In this document: positions 17,400-29,617 of the stretch, piece after piece | How positions within the stretch are numbered: position 1 is the first letter of the stretch | How the letters are laid out: each line of letters opens with the position of its first letter | Source of the DNA: Hyphomicrobiales bacterium | Lineage (GTDB): Bacteria; Pseudomonadota; Alphaproteobacteria; Rhizobiales; Beijerinckiaceae | Length of the DNA: 64,000 nucleotides | Reading direction: 5' to 3' | NCBI GenBank assembly: GCA_027483945.1 | Contig: JAIXTM010000009.1 | Location: forward strand, 124,001-188,000 | Program-made: the position numbers and the translations under genes | Notes under the pieces: generated by a model | Seen by the model: only the letters and a program-made list of their open reading frames with translations | The model's database searches: none | What the model was told of the DNA's origin: nothing

Positions 17400-20330
17400 A
17401 TGTCCGATGCCGCAACCCTCGCCGCCGGCCTGAAGCCGCTCGTCCTCCCCCGCGCCAAGGCCGACCCGCAGGGCCTCGTCCGCGATATCCTGGCTGCCGC
17501 CAATGACGACGTCCGCGAGCGCCTGGGCGCGGCGCTGACGGGCGCGGCGGCCGATCTCGTCGGCGCGGTGGCGACCCAGTCGCCCTTCCTGGCCGGCATC
17601 ATGCGCCGCCGGCCCGACTGGCTGGCCGATCTCCTGGCCCGGGACCCGGATGACGGGCTCGCGGCCCTTGCCGCCGATCTTCACGCCGCCGTCGCGGCGG
17701 GCAGCGGCGAGGACGACGTGAAGGCCGCGATCCGGCGCTACCGGACCCGCGCCGCGCTCCTCATCGCGCTCGCCGATTGCGGCGGCGTCTGGAGCGTGGA
17801 GCGGGCGACCGCCGCGCTGACCGACGTGGCCGAGACGGCCGTGCGCGTCGCCGCGGACGTGCTCCTGTGCGGCATGGACGATGCCGGCCGGCTGAACCTG
17901 AAAGACCGCGCCGATCCCGGCCCGGGCTCCGGCCTCGTGATCCTGGCGCTCGGCAAGATGGGCGCCGGCGAGCTCAACTATTCCAGCGATATCGATCTCG
18001 TCGTCTTCTACGATCCCGAAGCGCCGGCCCTGCCGCCAGACGCCGAGCCGGCCCGCATCTACGTGAAGATTGCGCAGGGGCTGGTGCGGCTGCTACAGGA
18101 AAGGACGCCGGACGGCTACGCCTTCCGCGTCGACCTCAGGCTGCGGCCCGATCCCGGCTCGACGGCGCCCGCGGTGTCCCTGACCGCCGCCTTCGCCTAT
18201 TACGAGACGGTGGGTCAGAACTGGGAGCGCGCGGCCTTCATCAAGGCGCGGCCGGTGGCCGGCGACATCGCCGTCGGCGCCGCCTTCCTCAAGGACCTCG
18301 CGCCCTTCATCTGGCGCAAATATTTCGACTTCGCCGCCATCGCCGACATCCATGCGATGAAGCGGCAGATCCACGCCGTGCGCGGCCACGAGGAGATCGC
18401 GGTCGCCGGCCACGACATCAAGCTCGGCCGGGGCGGCATCCGCGAGATCGAGTTCTTCGTCCAGACCCAGCAGCTCGTCTTCGGCGGACGCCGCCCGGCC
18501 CTGCGCGGCTCGCGCACGCTCGACATGCTGGCCGCCCTCGCCGCGGAGGACTGGATCACGGTGGCGGCACGCGACGAGCTTTCCGACGCCTACCGCTTCC
18601 TGCGCACGGTCGAGCACCGCATCCAGATGGTCGCCGACGAGCAGACGCAGCGCCTGCCGACCGATGGGGACGCGCTCGCCGCCTTCGCCCGGTTCTGCGG
18701 CTTTCCGAGCCTCAAGGCGTTCTCCGCCGAGCTGACGCGCCAGGCCCATATCGTGCAGGGCCATTACGCCATGCTGTTCGAGGACGCGCCGTCGCTCGCG
18801 GCCGATATCGGCAGCCTCGTCTTCACCGGAACCGAGGACGACCCGGAGACGCTGGCGACCATCGCACGGCTCGGCTTCCGCGATCCGCCCGCCGTCACCG
18901 AGACCGTGCGCGGCTGGCATTTCGGCCGGCGTCCGGCGGTGACGAGCGCCCGCGCCCGGGAGGCGCTGACCGAGGTGACGCCCGCGCTCCTGGTCTCGCT
19001 CGGCCGCTCGTCCGATCCGGACGCGGCGCTCGCCGCCCTCGACCGGGCCTTCACCAAGATGCCCGCGGCCGCCGAGCTGCTGACGCTGCTCGGTTCCAAG
19101 GAGAGCCTGCGCGACCTTTTCGCCGACGTGCTCGGCACCGCCCCGCGTCTGGCCGAGATCGTCGGCCAGACGCCCCACGTGCTGGACGCGGTCATCGATC
19201 CGGCCTTCCTGGAGGCGGAGGTCTCGCAGGAGGTCTTCGAGGCCCGGATGCGCGCCATGCTGGGCGACGCGGTGGACATGGAAGCGTTCCTCGACCGCAT
19301 CCGGGATGTGGCCCGTCACGAGAATTTCGTCGTCGGCGCGCGCTTCCTCTCCGGCGTCCTGTCGCCGGACCGGGCGGGCGAGGCTTTCTCGGCGGTGGCA
19401 CAGGCGGCGCTCCGCCTCACCTTCGAGCGGGTGCGCGCGGCCTTCGCGGCCGATCACGGCACGCTGAAGGGCGCCCGGGCCGTCGTGCTCGCCATGGGCC
19501 GGTTCGGCTCGCGGGAGATGACGGCCTCCTCCGACCTCGATCTCGTCGTGCTCTACGATTTCGATCCCGACGTGGAGGCGAGCGACGGCGCGCGCGCCCT
19601 CGATCCCGTCACGTACCACACCCGGCTGACCCAGCGCCTGATCGCGGCCCTGACGGCGCCGACGCGAAGGGGCGTCCTCTACGAGGTCGATCTGCGCCTG
19701 CGTCCCTCCGGCCGCAAGGGGCCGGTGGCGACGCAGCTCGCCTCCTTCCGCGACTATTACGGCGGCGAGGCGGAGACCTGGGAGGACCTGGCGCTGCTGA
19801 AGGCGCGGGTCGTCGCCGGCGACGGCACGCTAGCCAGGGACGTCGAAGCCGAACTCGTGCGCTGCGCCCGGCGCCGGCGTGACCCGAAGACGGTGGCCCG
19901 CGACCTGAAGGAGATGCGCAAGCTCCTGGCGGACGAGAAGGGCTCGGCCGATCCCTGGGATGTCAAGAACGCGTCAGGCGCCCTGACCGACCTCGATTTC
20001 GCGGTCGGCTACCTCGCCCTGATCGGCGCTGCCGACCATCCGGCGCTCGCCACGGGCACGTTCGGCGACCGGCTCGCCGCGGCGGAGCAGGCGGGTCTCA
20101 TCGACCCCGACGCCGCACAGACGCTGGCCGCGGCCCGCCGGCTCTTCAACGACCTGCTGCAATGGCAGCGCCTGCTGATCCGCGGCCGCTTCGATGCCGC
20201 CGACCTGCCGAAGGCCGTCGGCCGGCGCATCGCCAATGCCATGGCCTGCCCGGACCTGCCTGTGCTGAAGGCCGCGCTGGACGAGATGCGCGGCCGGGTA
20301 TCGGAGGTCACGAAGGGACTGGGCGGCTGA
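17400..20330 (+). CDS. glnE: Bifunctional glutamine synthetase adenylyltransferase/adenylyl-removing enzyme
   Basis: A 976-residue GlnE with two nucleotidyltransferase domains. The first (deadenylylase) has LGKMGAGELNYSSDIDLVVFYD near residue 183. The second (adenylyltransferase) has MGRFGSREMTASSDLDLVVLYD near residue 698. Both keep the G-G-S/DxD metal-binding signature. Each is followed by a PII-uridylyltransferase-type helical domain (RGGIREIEFFVQ in the first). It modifies glutamine synthetase according to nitrogen status, which fits the nitrate system further along the window. It starts 9 bp after the kinase gene and ends 4 bp from the convergent PAS kinase gene. Confidence 0.95.
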   Translation: MSDAATLAAGLKPLVLPRAKADPQGLVRDILAAANDDVRERLGAALTGAAADLVGAVATQSPFLAGIMRRRPDWLADLLARDPDDGLAALAADLHAAVAAGSGEDDVKAAIRRYRTRAALLIALADCGGVWSVERATAALTDVAETAVRVAADVLLCGMDDAGRLNLKDRADPGPGSGLVILALGKMGAGELNYSSDIDLVVFYDPEAPALPPDAEPARIYVKIAQGLVRLLQERTPDGYAFRVDLRLRPDPGSTAPAVSLTAAFAYYETVGQNWERAAFIKARPVAGDIAVGAAFLKDLAPFIWRKYFDFAAIADIHAMKRQIHAVRGHEEIAVAGHDIKLGRGGIREIEFFVQTQQLVFGGRRPALRGSRTLDMLAALAAEDWITVAARDELSDAYRFLRTVEHRIQMVADEQTQRLPTDGDALAAFARFCGFPSLKAFSAELTRQAHIVQGHYAMLFEDAPSLAADIGSLVFTGTEDDPETLATIARLGFRDPPAVTETVRGWHFGRRPAVTSARAREALTEVTPALLVSLGRSSDPDAALAALDRAFTKMPAAAELLTLLGSKESLRDLFADVLGTAPRLAEIVGQTPHVLDAVIDPAFLEAEVSQEVFEARMRAMLGDAVDMEAFLDRIRDVARHENFVVGARFLSGVLSPDRAGEAFSAVAQAALRLTFERVRAAFAADHGTLKGARAVVLAMGRFGSREMTASSDLDLVVLYDFDPDVEASDGARALDPVTYHTRLTQRLIAALTAPTRRGVLYEVDLRLRPSGRKGPVATQLASFRDYYGGEAETWEDLALLKARVVAGDGTLARDVEAELVRCARRRRDPKTVARDLKEMRKLLADEKGSADPWDVKNASGALTDLDFAVGYLALIGAADHPALATGTFGDRLAAAEQAGLIDPDAAQTLAAARRLFNDLLQWQRLLIRGRFDAADLPKAVGRRIANAMACPDLPVLKAALDEMRGRVSEVTKGLGG

Positions 20331-20334
20331 GGGT

Positions 20335-22638
<2,304 letters not shown>

Positions 22639-22691
22639 GCGGGCCCCCCAGATGCTTTTTTGGATGATCCGGAGTGACGCCCGACGCCCCG

Positions 22692-22724
22692 AATCACCCC
22701 CATCTGAATCCGGGCGGGGTGATT
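22692..22724. repeat. Inverted repeat between pepN and the PAS kinase gene
   Basis: AATCACCCC (22692-22700) and GGGGTGATT (22716-22724) form a perfect 9-bp dyad with a 15-base loop. It lies 44 bp after the pepN stop and 54 bp before the kinase start. Without a U run on the transcribed strand it is as likely a regulator site for the kinase gene as a pepN terminator. Confidence 0.4.
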
Positions 22725-22767
22725 TGTCTAGAGTCTTACCGGAAGGTGAATCGCAGCTTCGCCGGGC

Positions 22768-25407
22768 TCATGCGAGGCAGCGCTCGGCGATGTCCGACAG
22801 GTCGCGGGAAAGGCCCGGACGCGCCTGTACGGAGCGCAGGGCGGCCTCCGCCTTCTCGCGTCGCGCCGGCTCCAGCGTGCGCCACATCTTGAACGCCCCG
22901 AGCAGCCGCGCCGCGACCTGCGGATTGGTGCCGTCGAGCGTCGCCGCCTGCTCGGCCACGAAGGCGTAGCCGGCCCCGTCGGCGCGGTTGAACTGCGTGG
23001 GGTTGCCTGCGGCGAACATGCCGATCAGCGCCCTGACGCGGTTCGGGTTCTGCATCGAGAACCGCGGATGGCGCATCAGGCGCCTGACCCGGTCGAGCGT
23101 CTCCGGCTCGGCGATCGTCGCCTGCAGCCCGAACCATTTGTCGAGCACGAGCGGCTCGTCCCGGTAGCGCTCGGCGAAGGCGTCGAAGGACGCTTCCCGG
23201 CAGGGGCCGGGGATCTGCGCCAGGGCGGCGAGGGCGGCCATGCGGTCGGTCATGTTGTTGGCGCTCTGGAGCTGCGCCGCGGCGAGGCCTTCGCCGACCG
23301 AAGGCTCGCCGACGGCGATGAGGTCCAGCGCGGCGTTGCGCAGGGCGCGGCGCCCGGCGCTGGCCGCGTCGGGCGAATAGGCCTCGCGGCTCGCCAGCAC
23401 GTTGCGCAGATGCGTCAGCCGCTCCGACAGCGCCCGGCCAAGCCGGCGCCGCAGGCCCAGACGCGCCGCATGGACGCGGTCGGGATCGACGTCCGAGCCG
23501 AGCTCGCGGATAAGGTCCCCCTCGCTCGGCAGGGCCAGCGCCTGCGCCGCGAAGGCGGGGTCCTGCGGCCCGTCGCCCGACAGGAAGGTGCGGTAGGCGT
23601 CCGCCAGCAGTGTCGCGCCCGCTTCGTCGTCCTCGCCGGCGACCGTGCGCAGCATGATGCGCGTCGCCAGCGTCTGGGCCGCCTGCCAGCGGTTGAACGC
23701 GTCGTCGTCATGGGCGAAGAGCAGGGCGAGGTCCCCGTCCGAGACCGGATGCTCCAGCCGCACCGGCGCCGAGAAGCCGCGCAGGACCGAGGGGATCGGC
23801 CGGCGTTCGACATCGGCGAACGAAACGGTCATCGCCGCCTTGTCGAGGACCAGCAGTTCGCCGCGCAGCCGGTTCTTCTCCAGCGGCTCCAACTCCATGC
23901 GCCGGCCGTCCTCGTCGAAGAAGGCGATGCGGATCGGCACGACGACCGGCTTCTTCTTGGCCTGGCCGGGGGTCGGCGGCGTCTTCTGGGCGACATCGAT
24001 GCGGAATGTGCGGGCCGCCGCGTCGTAATGGCTGGCCGCCAGCACCGTCGGCGTGCCGGCCTGCTCGTACCAGGTGAAGAACCTGTCGAGGTTCTGGCCC
24101 GAAACCTCGGCGAAGCAGCCGATGAAGTCCTCCACCGTCGCGGCGGTGCCGTCGCAACGCTCGAAATAGAGGTCCATGCCGCGCCGGAACGCGTCGTCGC
24201 CGATCAGGACCTTGAGCATCCTTATGACCTCGGCGCCCTTCTCGTAGATCGTCGGCGTGTAGAAGTTGTTGATCTCCTTGTACTGGCTCGGCCGCACGGG
24301 ATGGGCGAGGGGCCCCGAATCCTCGGCGAACTGGGCCGCGCGCAGGTTGCGCACGTCGGCGATGCGCTTCACCGGGCGGGAGCGCTCGTCGGAGGAGAAT
24401 TCCTGGTCGCGGAAGACGGTCAGGCCTTCCTTGAGGCAGAGCTGGAACCAGTCGCGGCAGGTGATGCGGTTGCCGGTCCAGTTGTGGAAATATTCGTGGG
24501 CGATGATCGCCTCGATATTGGCATAGTCGGCGTCGGTCGCGGTCTCCGGGTCCGCCAGCACGTATTTGTCGTTGAAGATGTTGAGGCCCTTGTTCTCCAT
24601 GGCCCCCATGTTGAAGTCGGACACGGCGACGACGTTGAACACGTCGAGGTCGTATTCCCGGCCGAACACCGTCTCGTCCCAGATCATGCAGCGCCGCAGC
24701 GAATCCATCGCGTAGGCGGCGCGCTCCTCCTTGCCCGGCTCCACATAGATGCCGAGATCGACCTTGCGGCCCGACGCCGTCGTGAACGGCTCGTGGATGG
24801 AGGCCAGCTTTCCGCCCACCAGCGCGAAGAGATAGGAGGGCTTGGGATGCGGGTCATGCCAGACGGCGTAATGCCGGCTCGTGCCCTCGACCTCGCCCGC
24901 CTCGACGAGGTTGCCGTTGCCGAGCAGGACCGGCGCCTCGTCACGGTCCGCCTCGATCCGCGTCGTGTAGACCGACAGGACGTCCGGACGGTCGAGGAAA
25001 TAGGTGATGCGGCGGAAGCCCTCCGCCTCGCACTGGGTGCAGTAGTTCCCGCTCGAGCGGTAGAGCCCCATCAGCTTCGTGTTCGCCGCGGGATCAAGCT
25101 TCGTCACCAGCGTGAGCGTGAACGCCTTCTTCGGCGGCTTCGCCAGAACGAACCGCTCGGCGGTCGCGGCATAGGCGTCGCCGTCCAGCGGCTTGCCGTT
25201 GAGGCTCGCCGAAACGAGGTTGAGCTCGTCTCCATCGAGCACGAGCTCGGCGCCAGCGTCGTCCCTGGAGGCCGGCTCCAGCGACAGCGTCGCCGTGACC
25301 AGCGTCTCCGGCCCGTCGAGCCGCACGTCAAGCTCCACAGTCGGGATGCGGTAGCGTGGCGGGCGGTAATCCTCGAGGCGGACGACGCTGGCGAGATCGG
25401 TGCGCAT
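22768..25407 (-). CDS. pepN: Aminopeptidase N (M1 family zinc metallopeptidase)
   Basis: An 879-residue M1 aminopeptidase. The exopeptidase motif GAMEN is at residues 268-272. The zinc motif HEYFH is at 304-308, followed 18 residues on by the glutamate in LKEGLTVFRD. The N-terminal beta domain and long C-terminal helical domain are complete, and the length is normal for proteobacterial PepN (870-890). It is cytosolic and removes N-terminal residues from peptides. The start is the ATG at 25407, 8 bp after the TetR gene stop, so it may be the distal gene of the lplT-aas/tetR transcript. Confidence 0.95.
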   Translation of the reverse strand: MRTDLASVVRLEDYRPPRYRIPTVELDVRLDGPETLVTATLSLEPASRDDAGAELVLDGDELNLVSASLNGKPLDGDAYAATAERFVLAKPPKKAFTLTLVTKLDPAANTKLMGLYRSSGNYCTQCEAEGFRRITYFLDRPDVLSVYTTRIEADRDEAPVLLGNGNLVEAGEVEGTSRHYAVWHDPHPKPSYLFALVGGKLASIHEPFTTASGRKVDLGIYVEPGKEERAAYAMDSLRRCMIWDETVFGREYDLDVFNVVAVSDFNMGAMENKGLNIFNDKYVLADPETATDADYANIEAIIAHEYFHNWTGNRITCRDWFQLCLKEGLTVFRDQEFSSDERSRPVKRIADVRNLRAAQFAEDSGPLAHPVRPSQYKEINNFYTPTIYEKGAEVIRMLKVLIGDDAFRRGMDLYFERCDGTAATVEDFIGCFAEVSGQNLDRFFTWYEQAGTPTVLAASHYDAAARTFRIDVAQKTPPTPGQAKKKPVVVPIRIAFFDEDGRRMELEPLEKNRLRGELLVLDKAAMTVSFADVERRPIPSVLRGFSAPVRLEHPVSDGDLALLFAHDDDAFNRWQAAQTLATRIMLRTVAGEDDEAGATLLADAYRTFLSGDGPQDPAFAAQALALPSEGDLIRELGSDVDPDRVHAARLGLRRRLGRALSERLTHLRNVLASREAYSPDAASAGRRALRNAALDLIAVGEPSVGEGLAAAQLQSANNMTDRMAALAALAQIPGPCREASFDAFAERYRDEPLVLDKWFGLQATIAEPETLDRVRRLMRHPRFSMQNPNRVRALIGMFAAGNPTQFNRADGAGYAFVAEQAATLDGTNPQVAARLLGAFKMWRTLEPARREKAEAALRSVQARPGLSRDLSDIAERCLA

Positions 25408-25415
25408 GGGACTTC

Positions 25416-26051
25416 CTAGCTGGAAAAGGCGTCCTGCTTATGGCGAAGGCCGGAAGGAGCGGCAACCCGCACCCGCGCAAGCTCGCCGCTCGTCGCCGCC
25501 AGCACCGCGCGGGTAATCGCGGGCAGGAGCGCGGTCAGCGGCGTGTTCAGCCGCCCGTACAGCCGGAACGTCGCCGGCTGCACGACGAGGCCGAGCGCGA
25601 GCGCCGCCAAGAGGTCCGGATCGGCGGGCGGGATCTCCTCCCGCTCGATCGCCACGGCGAAGACGCGCTTGATCGCCTCGACGGGATTGCCATCGGGCTC
25701 CGCCGGCACCTCGGCCATGTGGCGGTGCTGGTTCACGAACAGGAAGGTGAACAGCGCCCGGTCGTCCTCGAACAGGGTGGCGAAACGCCGGACCAGCCAT
25801 TCCACCATGGCGGCGAAGGGCAGGCCGCGTTCCAGCGTCGCCATCACCTCCCGCGCCAGGGCGGCGTAGCGGTCGAGGAAGACCTGCCGGACGAGTTCGT
25901 CCTTGGAGCGGAAATGGCGGTAGAGCGCGCCCTCGACCACGCCGCAGGCCTGCGCGATGTCGCGGATGGAGGTGGCGTCGACGCCCTTGGCGGCGAAGAG
26001 CGCGATGGCTTCCGCCTCGATGCGCGCGCGGGTGCGTGAACCGTCGCGCAT
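25416..26051 (-). CDS. TetR-family transcriptional regulator, probable repressor of the lplT-aas operon
   Basis: A 211-residue protein with an N-terminal TetR helix-turn-helix (residues about 20-50, ATSIRDIAQACGVVEGALYRHFRSKDELVRQVF) and a variable C-terminal ligand-binding domain. It starts 3 bp after the stop of the lysophospholipid transporter/acyltransferase gene. Two 18-bp dyads AGTGA-N8-TCACT lie in front of that gene. The simplest reading is an autoregulatory repressor sensing an acyl compound or lysolipid; the ligand is inferred, not shown. Confidence 0.85.
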   Translation of the reverse strand: MRDGSRTRARIEAEAIALFAAKGVDATSIRDIAQACGVVEGALYRHFRSKDELVRQVFLDRYAALAREVMATLERGLPFAAMVEWLVRRFATLFEDDRALFTFLFVNQHRHMAEVPAEPDGNPVEAIKRVFAVAIEREEIPPADPDLLAALALGLVVQPATFRLYGRLNTPLTALLPAITRAVLAATSGELARVRVAAPSGLRHKQDAFSS

Positions 26052-26054
26052 GGC

Positions 26055-29000
26055 TCAGCCCTCCTTCCGGCGGGACCGGGACGCCTTGGCCGGCTTGTCC
26101 TTGCGCGCCGACGGCGCCGGAATCTCGGCCGGGGCAGGCTGGCCGGTGATCTCCCGGACGAGCCGGGTCACGCCGGCGAAATCGAGCTTGCCGGAGCCAA
26201 GCAGCGGCACGGCGGGCACGACATGCACCTCCGCCGGGACCATGAGCTCGCTGGCGCCGGCCTCCCGGGCGAAGGCCTGCAGGTCGGCGCGGCGGGCACC
26301 GGGCTGCGTCGTCACCAGGATCAGCCGCTCGCCCTTGCGCTGGTCGGGGATGGCGGCGACCGCCGAGACGGCCTCCGGCCACAGCCTCGCGGCGAGGGTC
26401 TCCACCGCCGCCAGCGAGATCATCTCGCCGCCGACCTTGGCGAAGCGCTTGGCGCGGCCCTTGATCGCGATGAAGCCGTCCGCGTCGATCGTGACGATGT
26501 CGCCCGTATCGTGCCAGCCTTCCTCGCCGTCCGGGCCAACCGGCGGCTGCAATTCGCCGGGCCGGTCGGCCTTGAGGTAGCCGAGCATGACGTTGGGGCC
26601 GCGCACGTGGAGGCGCCCGCCTTCCGCGATGCCGGGAATGGGCTCCAGCCGCGCTTCCATGCCCGGCAGCAGCCGGCCGACCGTGCCGAACCGGTTGTGC
26701 ATCGGCGTGTTGAGTGCGAGCGCCGGCGCCGTCTCGGTGACGCCGTAGCCTTCCAGGATGCGCAGGCCGAACTTCTCCATCCAGAGCCGGCGCGTCTCGT
26801 CCTTCACCGCCTCGGCGCCCGCCAGGACGTAGCGCACCGAGCGCAGGTCGTAAGGATGGGCTGCGCGTCCGTAGCCGGTGAGGAACGTGTCGGTGCCGAA
26901 CAGGAACGTGGCGTTGGTGCCGTAGACCAGTTCGGGCACCAGCCGGTAATGCAGCGGCGAGGGATAGAGATAGACTTCCACGCCCGCCGTCAGCGGCAGG
27001 ATGAGGCCGACCGTCAGGCCGAAGGAATGGAAGACGGGCAGGACGTTGAACACCTTGTCCGTCCGGCCGAAATCGATGCGCGCCGCCGCCTGCGAGGCGT
27101 TGGCCAGCATGTTGACATGCGAGAGCACGACGCCCTTCGGCACGCCCTCCGAGCCGGAGGTGAAGAGGATAGCCGCCGGGTCCGACGGGCGCCGCCGCAC
27201 AAGCGGGCGCTTGTAGCTCGCGAGCCCCCGAAGCTTGGCGACGAGGCCGACCTTCGCGCGCACGTCTTCCAGATAGACTATGGCGAGGGAGCGGGAGAGC
27301 GTCTCCACCAGCGGACCGAGGCGCGCCTTCTCCACGAAGGCCCGCGAGGTCACGATGGTCGTCAGTTTCGCGGCCTGAGCGGAGGCCAGGATGTTGGCCG
27401 CGCCGGCGGTGAAGTTGATCATGGCCGGAATGCGCCCGGCCGACATGAGGCCGAGCAGCGTCACCGCCGCGCCATTGGCATTCGGGAGCATCACGCCGAC
27501 GGCCTCGCCCTCCGCCGCCAGCGGCATGAGCTTGCGGCCGAGCACCGCCGCGCCGAGCATCAGGCGCTTGTAGGTGAGCGAGCCGGTGACCGGATCGGTC
27601 AGCGCGATGCGCTTCCAGCCCTCGCGCCCGGCTGCCGCGAGCACGGCCTCCACGATTGTCCGCTCCATCGGCGTCGTGCGGTAGATGAGGTCGGACATGA
27701 TGCCGTAGAGCGCCTGGCCGGCGGCGTGCCGGCGCTTGCGGCCGGTGAGCGCCGGATCGAGCCGCAGCGGCACCGGCTCCAGCACGGTGACCTTCACCTT
27801 GGGGAACCAGCTCTTGCGGACCTGCCGGCCGTCGAGGCGCGAGAACGAGCTCGCCTCCAGGCCCTCGATCCGCACCGGCACGACGAGCCCGCCGGCCTTG
27901 TCGGCGACGAGGCCGGCGCCGTCATAGACCTTCATCAGGCTGCCGGTGACGGTGATGCGCCCCTCGGGGAACACGACGATCGTCTCGCCCGCCCGCGCCG
28001 TGTTGATCAGCGTGCGTGTCGCCAGCGGCTTGGTGGGATCGAGCGGCAGCGCCCGGATCGTCTTCAGGAACGGCTTCAGCCACCAGCGCCGGGCGATCGT
28101 GTCGTCCAGCGCGAAGACGGGCGGCGTGTCCAGCAGCGACAGCACGAGCGGCCCGTCCAGGAAGCTCACATGGTTGGCCACGACGACGCTGCCGGGCGTG
28201 ACCTTGGCGAGGTTCTCCGCGCCGACAACCTCCACGCGATGGAACAGCCGGAACAGCATGACGAGGAGGTCCCGGAAGCCGTTGATCGGCAGCGCGCGCC
28301 AGACGAGCACCGCCGCGACGAGGTTGGCGAGACCGAGCAGCGCGAACAGGGTCGGCGTGCGAAAGGCCGCCGCCTGCAGGCCGGCGACGACGAGCGATCC
28401 CAAAACCATCCAGGCCGCGTTCATGACGTTGACGCCGGCGATGACGCGGGCCCGCCGTTCCTCCGGCGCCCAGGCCTGCACGGCGGCGAAGATCGGCACG
28501 ATGAAGAGGCCGCCGGCGACGGCAAGGCCGCCAAGGTCGACGGCGACCCGCAGGCCGGGGCTCCGGCCAAAGAAAGCAGCCGGCCCGACGGCGGGCAGCG
28601 CCTGAACCGCCTCGCGGGTCGCGAGGAAAAGATCGAGGGAGAACAGGCCCATCAGCACGGCGCCGATCGGGACCATGAGCAGGACGATGCGGCCCGCGGA
28701 CAGGAACGACGCCAGCATCGAGCCGGCGCCGATGGCCAGGGCGAAGATGGCGAGGAAGGCGGTGACGACCTCCTCCGTGCCGCCGATCGTATCCTTGACC
28801 AGGGTCGGCATCAGCGAGAGGGCGATCGCGCCGACGACCCAGAACCAGCTCACCACCATGGCACCGCGCCACAAGGCCGGCTCGGCCTTCAGGTCGCGCA
28901 GCAGGGTCGCGGTGGAGCGCGCGATATTGGCGTCGACGGCGAGATCCGGCGCCTTCTCGCCGGTGGGCGGGATGAGGAGGCTCGCCAGCCAGCAGGCGAG

Positions 29001-29552
29001 CGCCACTGCGACGAGGAGCGCGGCGACGGCGACCGGGTCGCCCTTCGCGGCCGCGATGCCGCCCGCGATCGTGCCGAGGAGGATCGCCAGGAACGTCGCG
29101 CCTTCGATCAGCGCGTTGGCCGCAGGCAGGTCCTCGCGGCGCAGATGGTCCGGAAGGATGCCGTACTTGATCGGCCCGAACAGCGCGCTGTTGGCGCCGT
29201 AGAGGAAGAGGGCGACGAAGAGCAGCGGCACCGACGCCAGCCAAAAGCCGGCAGCCGCGATGACCGCAAAACCGATCTCCACGAGCTTCAGGCGCCGGGC
29301 GATCAGCGCCTTGTCGAACCGGTCCGCCCACTGGCCGCCCAGACCCGACAGGAAGAAGAACGGGGCAATGAAGACGCCGCCTGCCAGCGTCACCAGCATG
29401 CCTGAGCCCTCGCCGCCGAGGCGGAACAGGATCAGGATGACGAGGACATTCTTGACGAAATTGTCGCCGAAGGCGCCGAAGAACTGGCACCAGAACAGCG
29501 GCGCGAACCGCCGCGCGACCATGAGACGACCGATCATCGGGTCACCGCGCAT
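26055..29552 (-). CDS. aas: Fused lysophospholipid transporter (LplT) - acyltransferase - acyl-ACP synthetase (Aas)
   Basis: A three-domain protein of 1165 residues. Residues 1-405 form an MFS transporter (FGAFGDNFVKN near the start) like LplT, which flips lysophospholipids inward. Residues about 430-640 are a PlsC acyltransferase with the HxxxxD motif in NHVSFLDG (near 460) and FPEGRIT. Residues about 650-1140 are an AMP-binding acyl synthetase with FTSGSEGVPKGVVLSH (near 795) and the C-terminal GRAKRFAKVGGEMIS. Together they import and reacylate lysolipids. A start at 29537 (MIGRLMV) is possible and better served by GGTGA four bases upstream. The window's first ATG at 29552 has no clear RBS. 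Confidence 0.92.
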   Translation of the reverse strand: MRGDPMIGRLMVARRFAPLFWCQFFGAFGDNFVKNVLVILILFRLGGEGSGMLVTLAGGVFIAPFFFLSGLGGQWADRFDKALIARRLKLVEIGFAVIAAAGFWLASVPLLFVALFLYGANSALFGPIKYGILPDHLRREDLPAANALIEGATFLAILLGTIAGGIAAAKGDPVAVAALLVAVALACWLASLLIPPTGEKAPDLAVDANIARSTATLLRDLKAEPALWRGAMVVSWFWVVGAIALSLMPTLVKDTIGGTEEVVTAFLAIFALAIGAGSMLASFLSAGRIVLLMVPIGAVLMGLFSLDLFLATREAVQALPAVGPAAFFGRSPGLRVAVDLGGLAVAGGLFIVPIFAAVQAWAPEERRARVIAGVNVMNAAWMVLGSLVVAGLQAAAFRTPTLFALLGLANLVAAVLVWRALPINGFRDLLVMLFRLFHRVEVVGAENLAKVTPGSVVVANHVSFLDGPLVLSLLDTPPVFALDDTIARRWWLKPFLKTIRALPLDPTKPLATRTLINTARAGETIVVFPEGRITVTGSLMKVYDGAGLVADKAGGLVVPVRIEGLEASSFSRLDGRQVRKSWFPKVKVTVLEPVPLRLDPALTGRKRRHAAGQALYGIMSDLIYRTTPMERTIVEAVLAAAGREGWKRIALTDPVTGSLTYKRLMLGAAVLGRKLMPLAAEGEAVGVMLPNANGAAVTLLGLMSAGRIPAMINFTAGAANILASAQAAKLTTIVTSRAFVEKARLGPLVETLSRSLAIVYLEDVRAKVGLVAKLRGLASYKRPLVRRRPSDPAAILFTSGSEGVPKGVVLSHVNMLANASQAAARIDFGRTDKVFNVLPVFHSFGLTVGLILPLTAGVEVYLYPSPLHYRLVPELVYGTNATFLFGTDTFLTGYGRAAHPYDLRSVRYVLAGAEAVKDETRRLWMEKFGLRILEGYGVTETAPALALNTPMHNRFGTVGRLLPGMEARLEPIPGIAEGGRLHVRGPNVMLGYLKADRPGELQPPVGPDGEEGWHDTGDIVTIDADGFIAIKGRAKRFAKVGGEMISLAAVETLAARLWPEAVSAVAAIPDQRKGERLILVTTQPGARRADLQAFAREAGASELMVPAEVHVVPAVPLLGSGKLDFAGVTRLVREITGQPAPAEIPAPSARKDKPAKASRSRRKEG

Positions 29553-29554
29553 TA

Positions 29555-29572
29555 AGTGAACGTATGATCACT
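29555..29572. promoter_or_regulatory. Operator-like dyad 1 (AGTGA-N8-TCACT) upstream of lplT-aas
   Basis: AGTGAACGTATGATCACT, an 18-bp interrupted palindrome (extended by one matching base pair on each side), begins 3 bp upstream of the annotated ATG at 29552. It shares both half-sites and the AGTGAAC left arm with a second copy 45 bp away. The length and spacing suit a dimeric TetR protein; the tetR gene is in the operon. Confidence 0.6.
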
Positions 29573-29599
29573 TTAGCAAGACGCAGCGGCAACCGCAAG

Positions 29600-29617
29600 A
29601 GTGAACACACGCTCACT
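29600..29617. promoter_or_regulatory. Operator-like dyad 2 (AGTGA-N8-TCACT) upstream of lplT-aas
   Basis: AGTGAACACACGCTCACT, the second copy of the 18-bp dyad, centred 45 bp from the first. Its last base touches the stop codon of the cation efflux gene (29617-29619), so it sits in the gap that must also hold the lplT-aas promoter. Confidence 0.6.
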
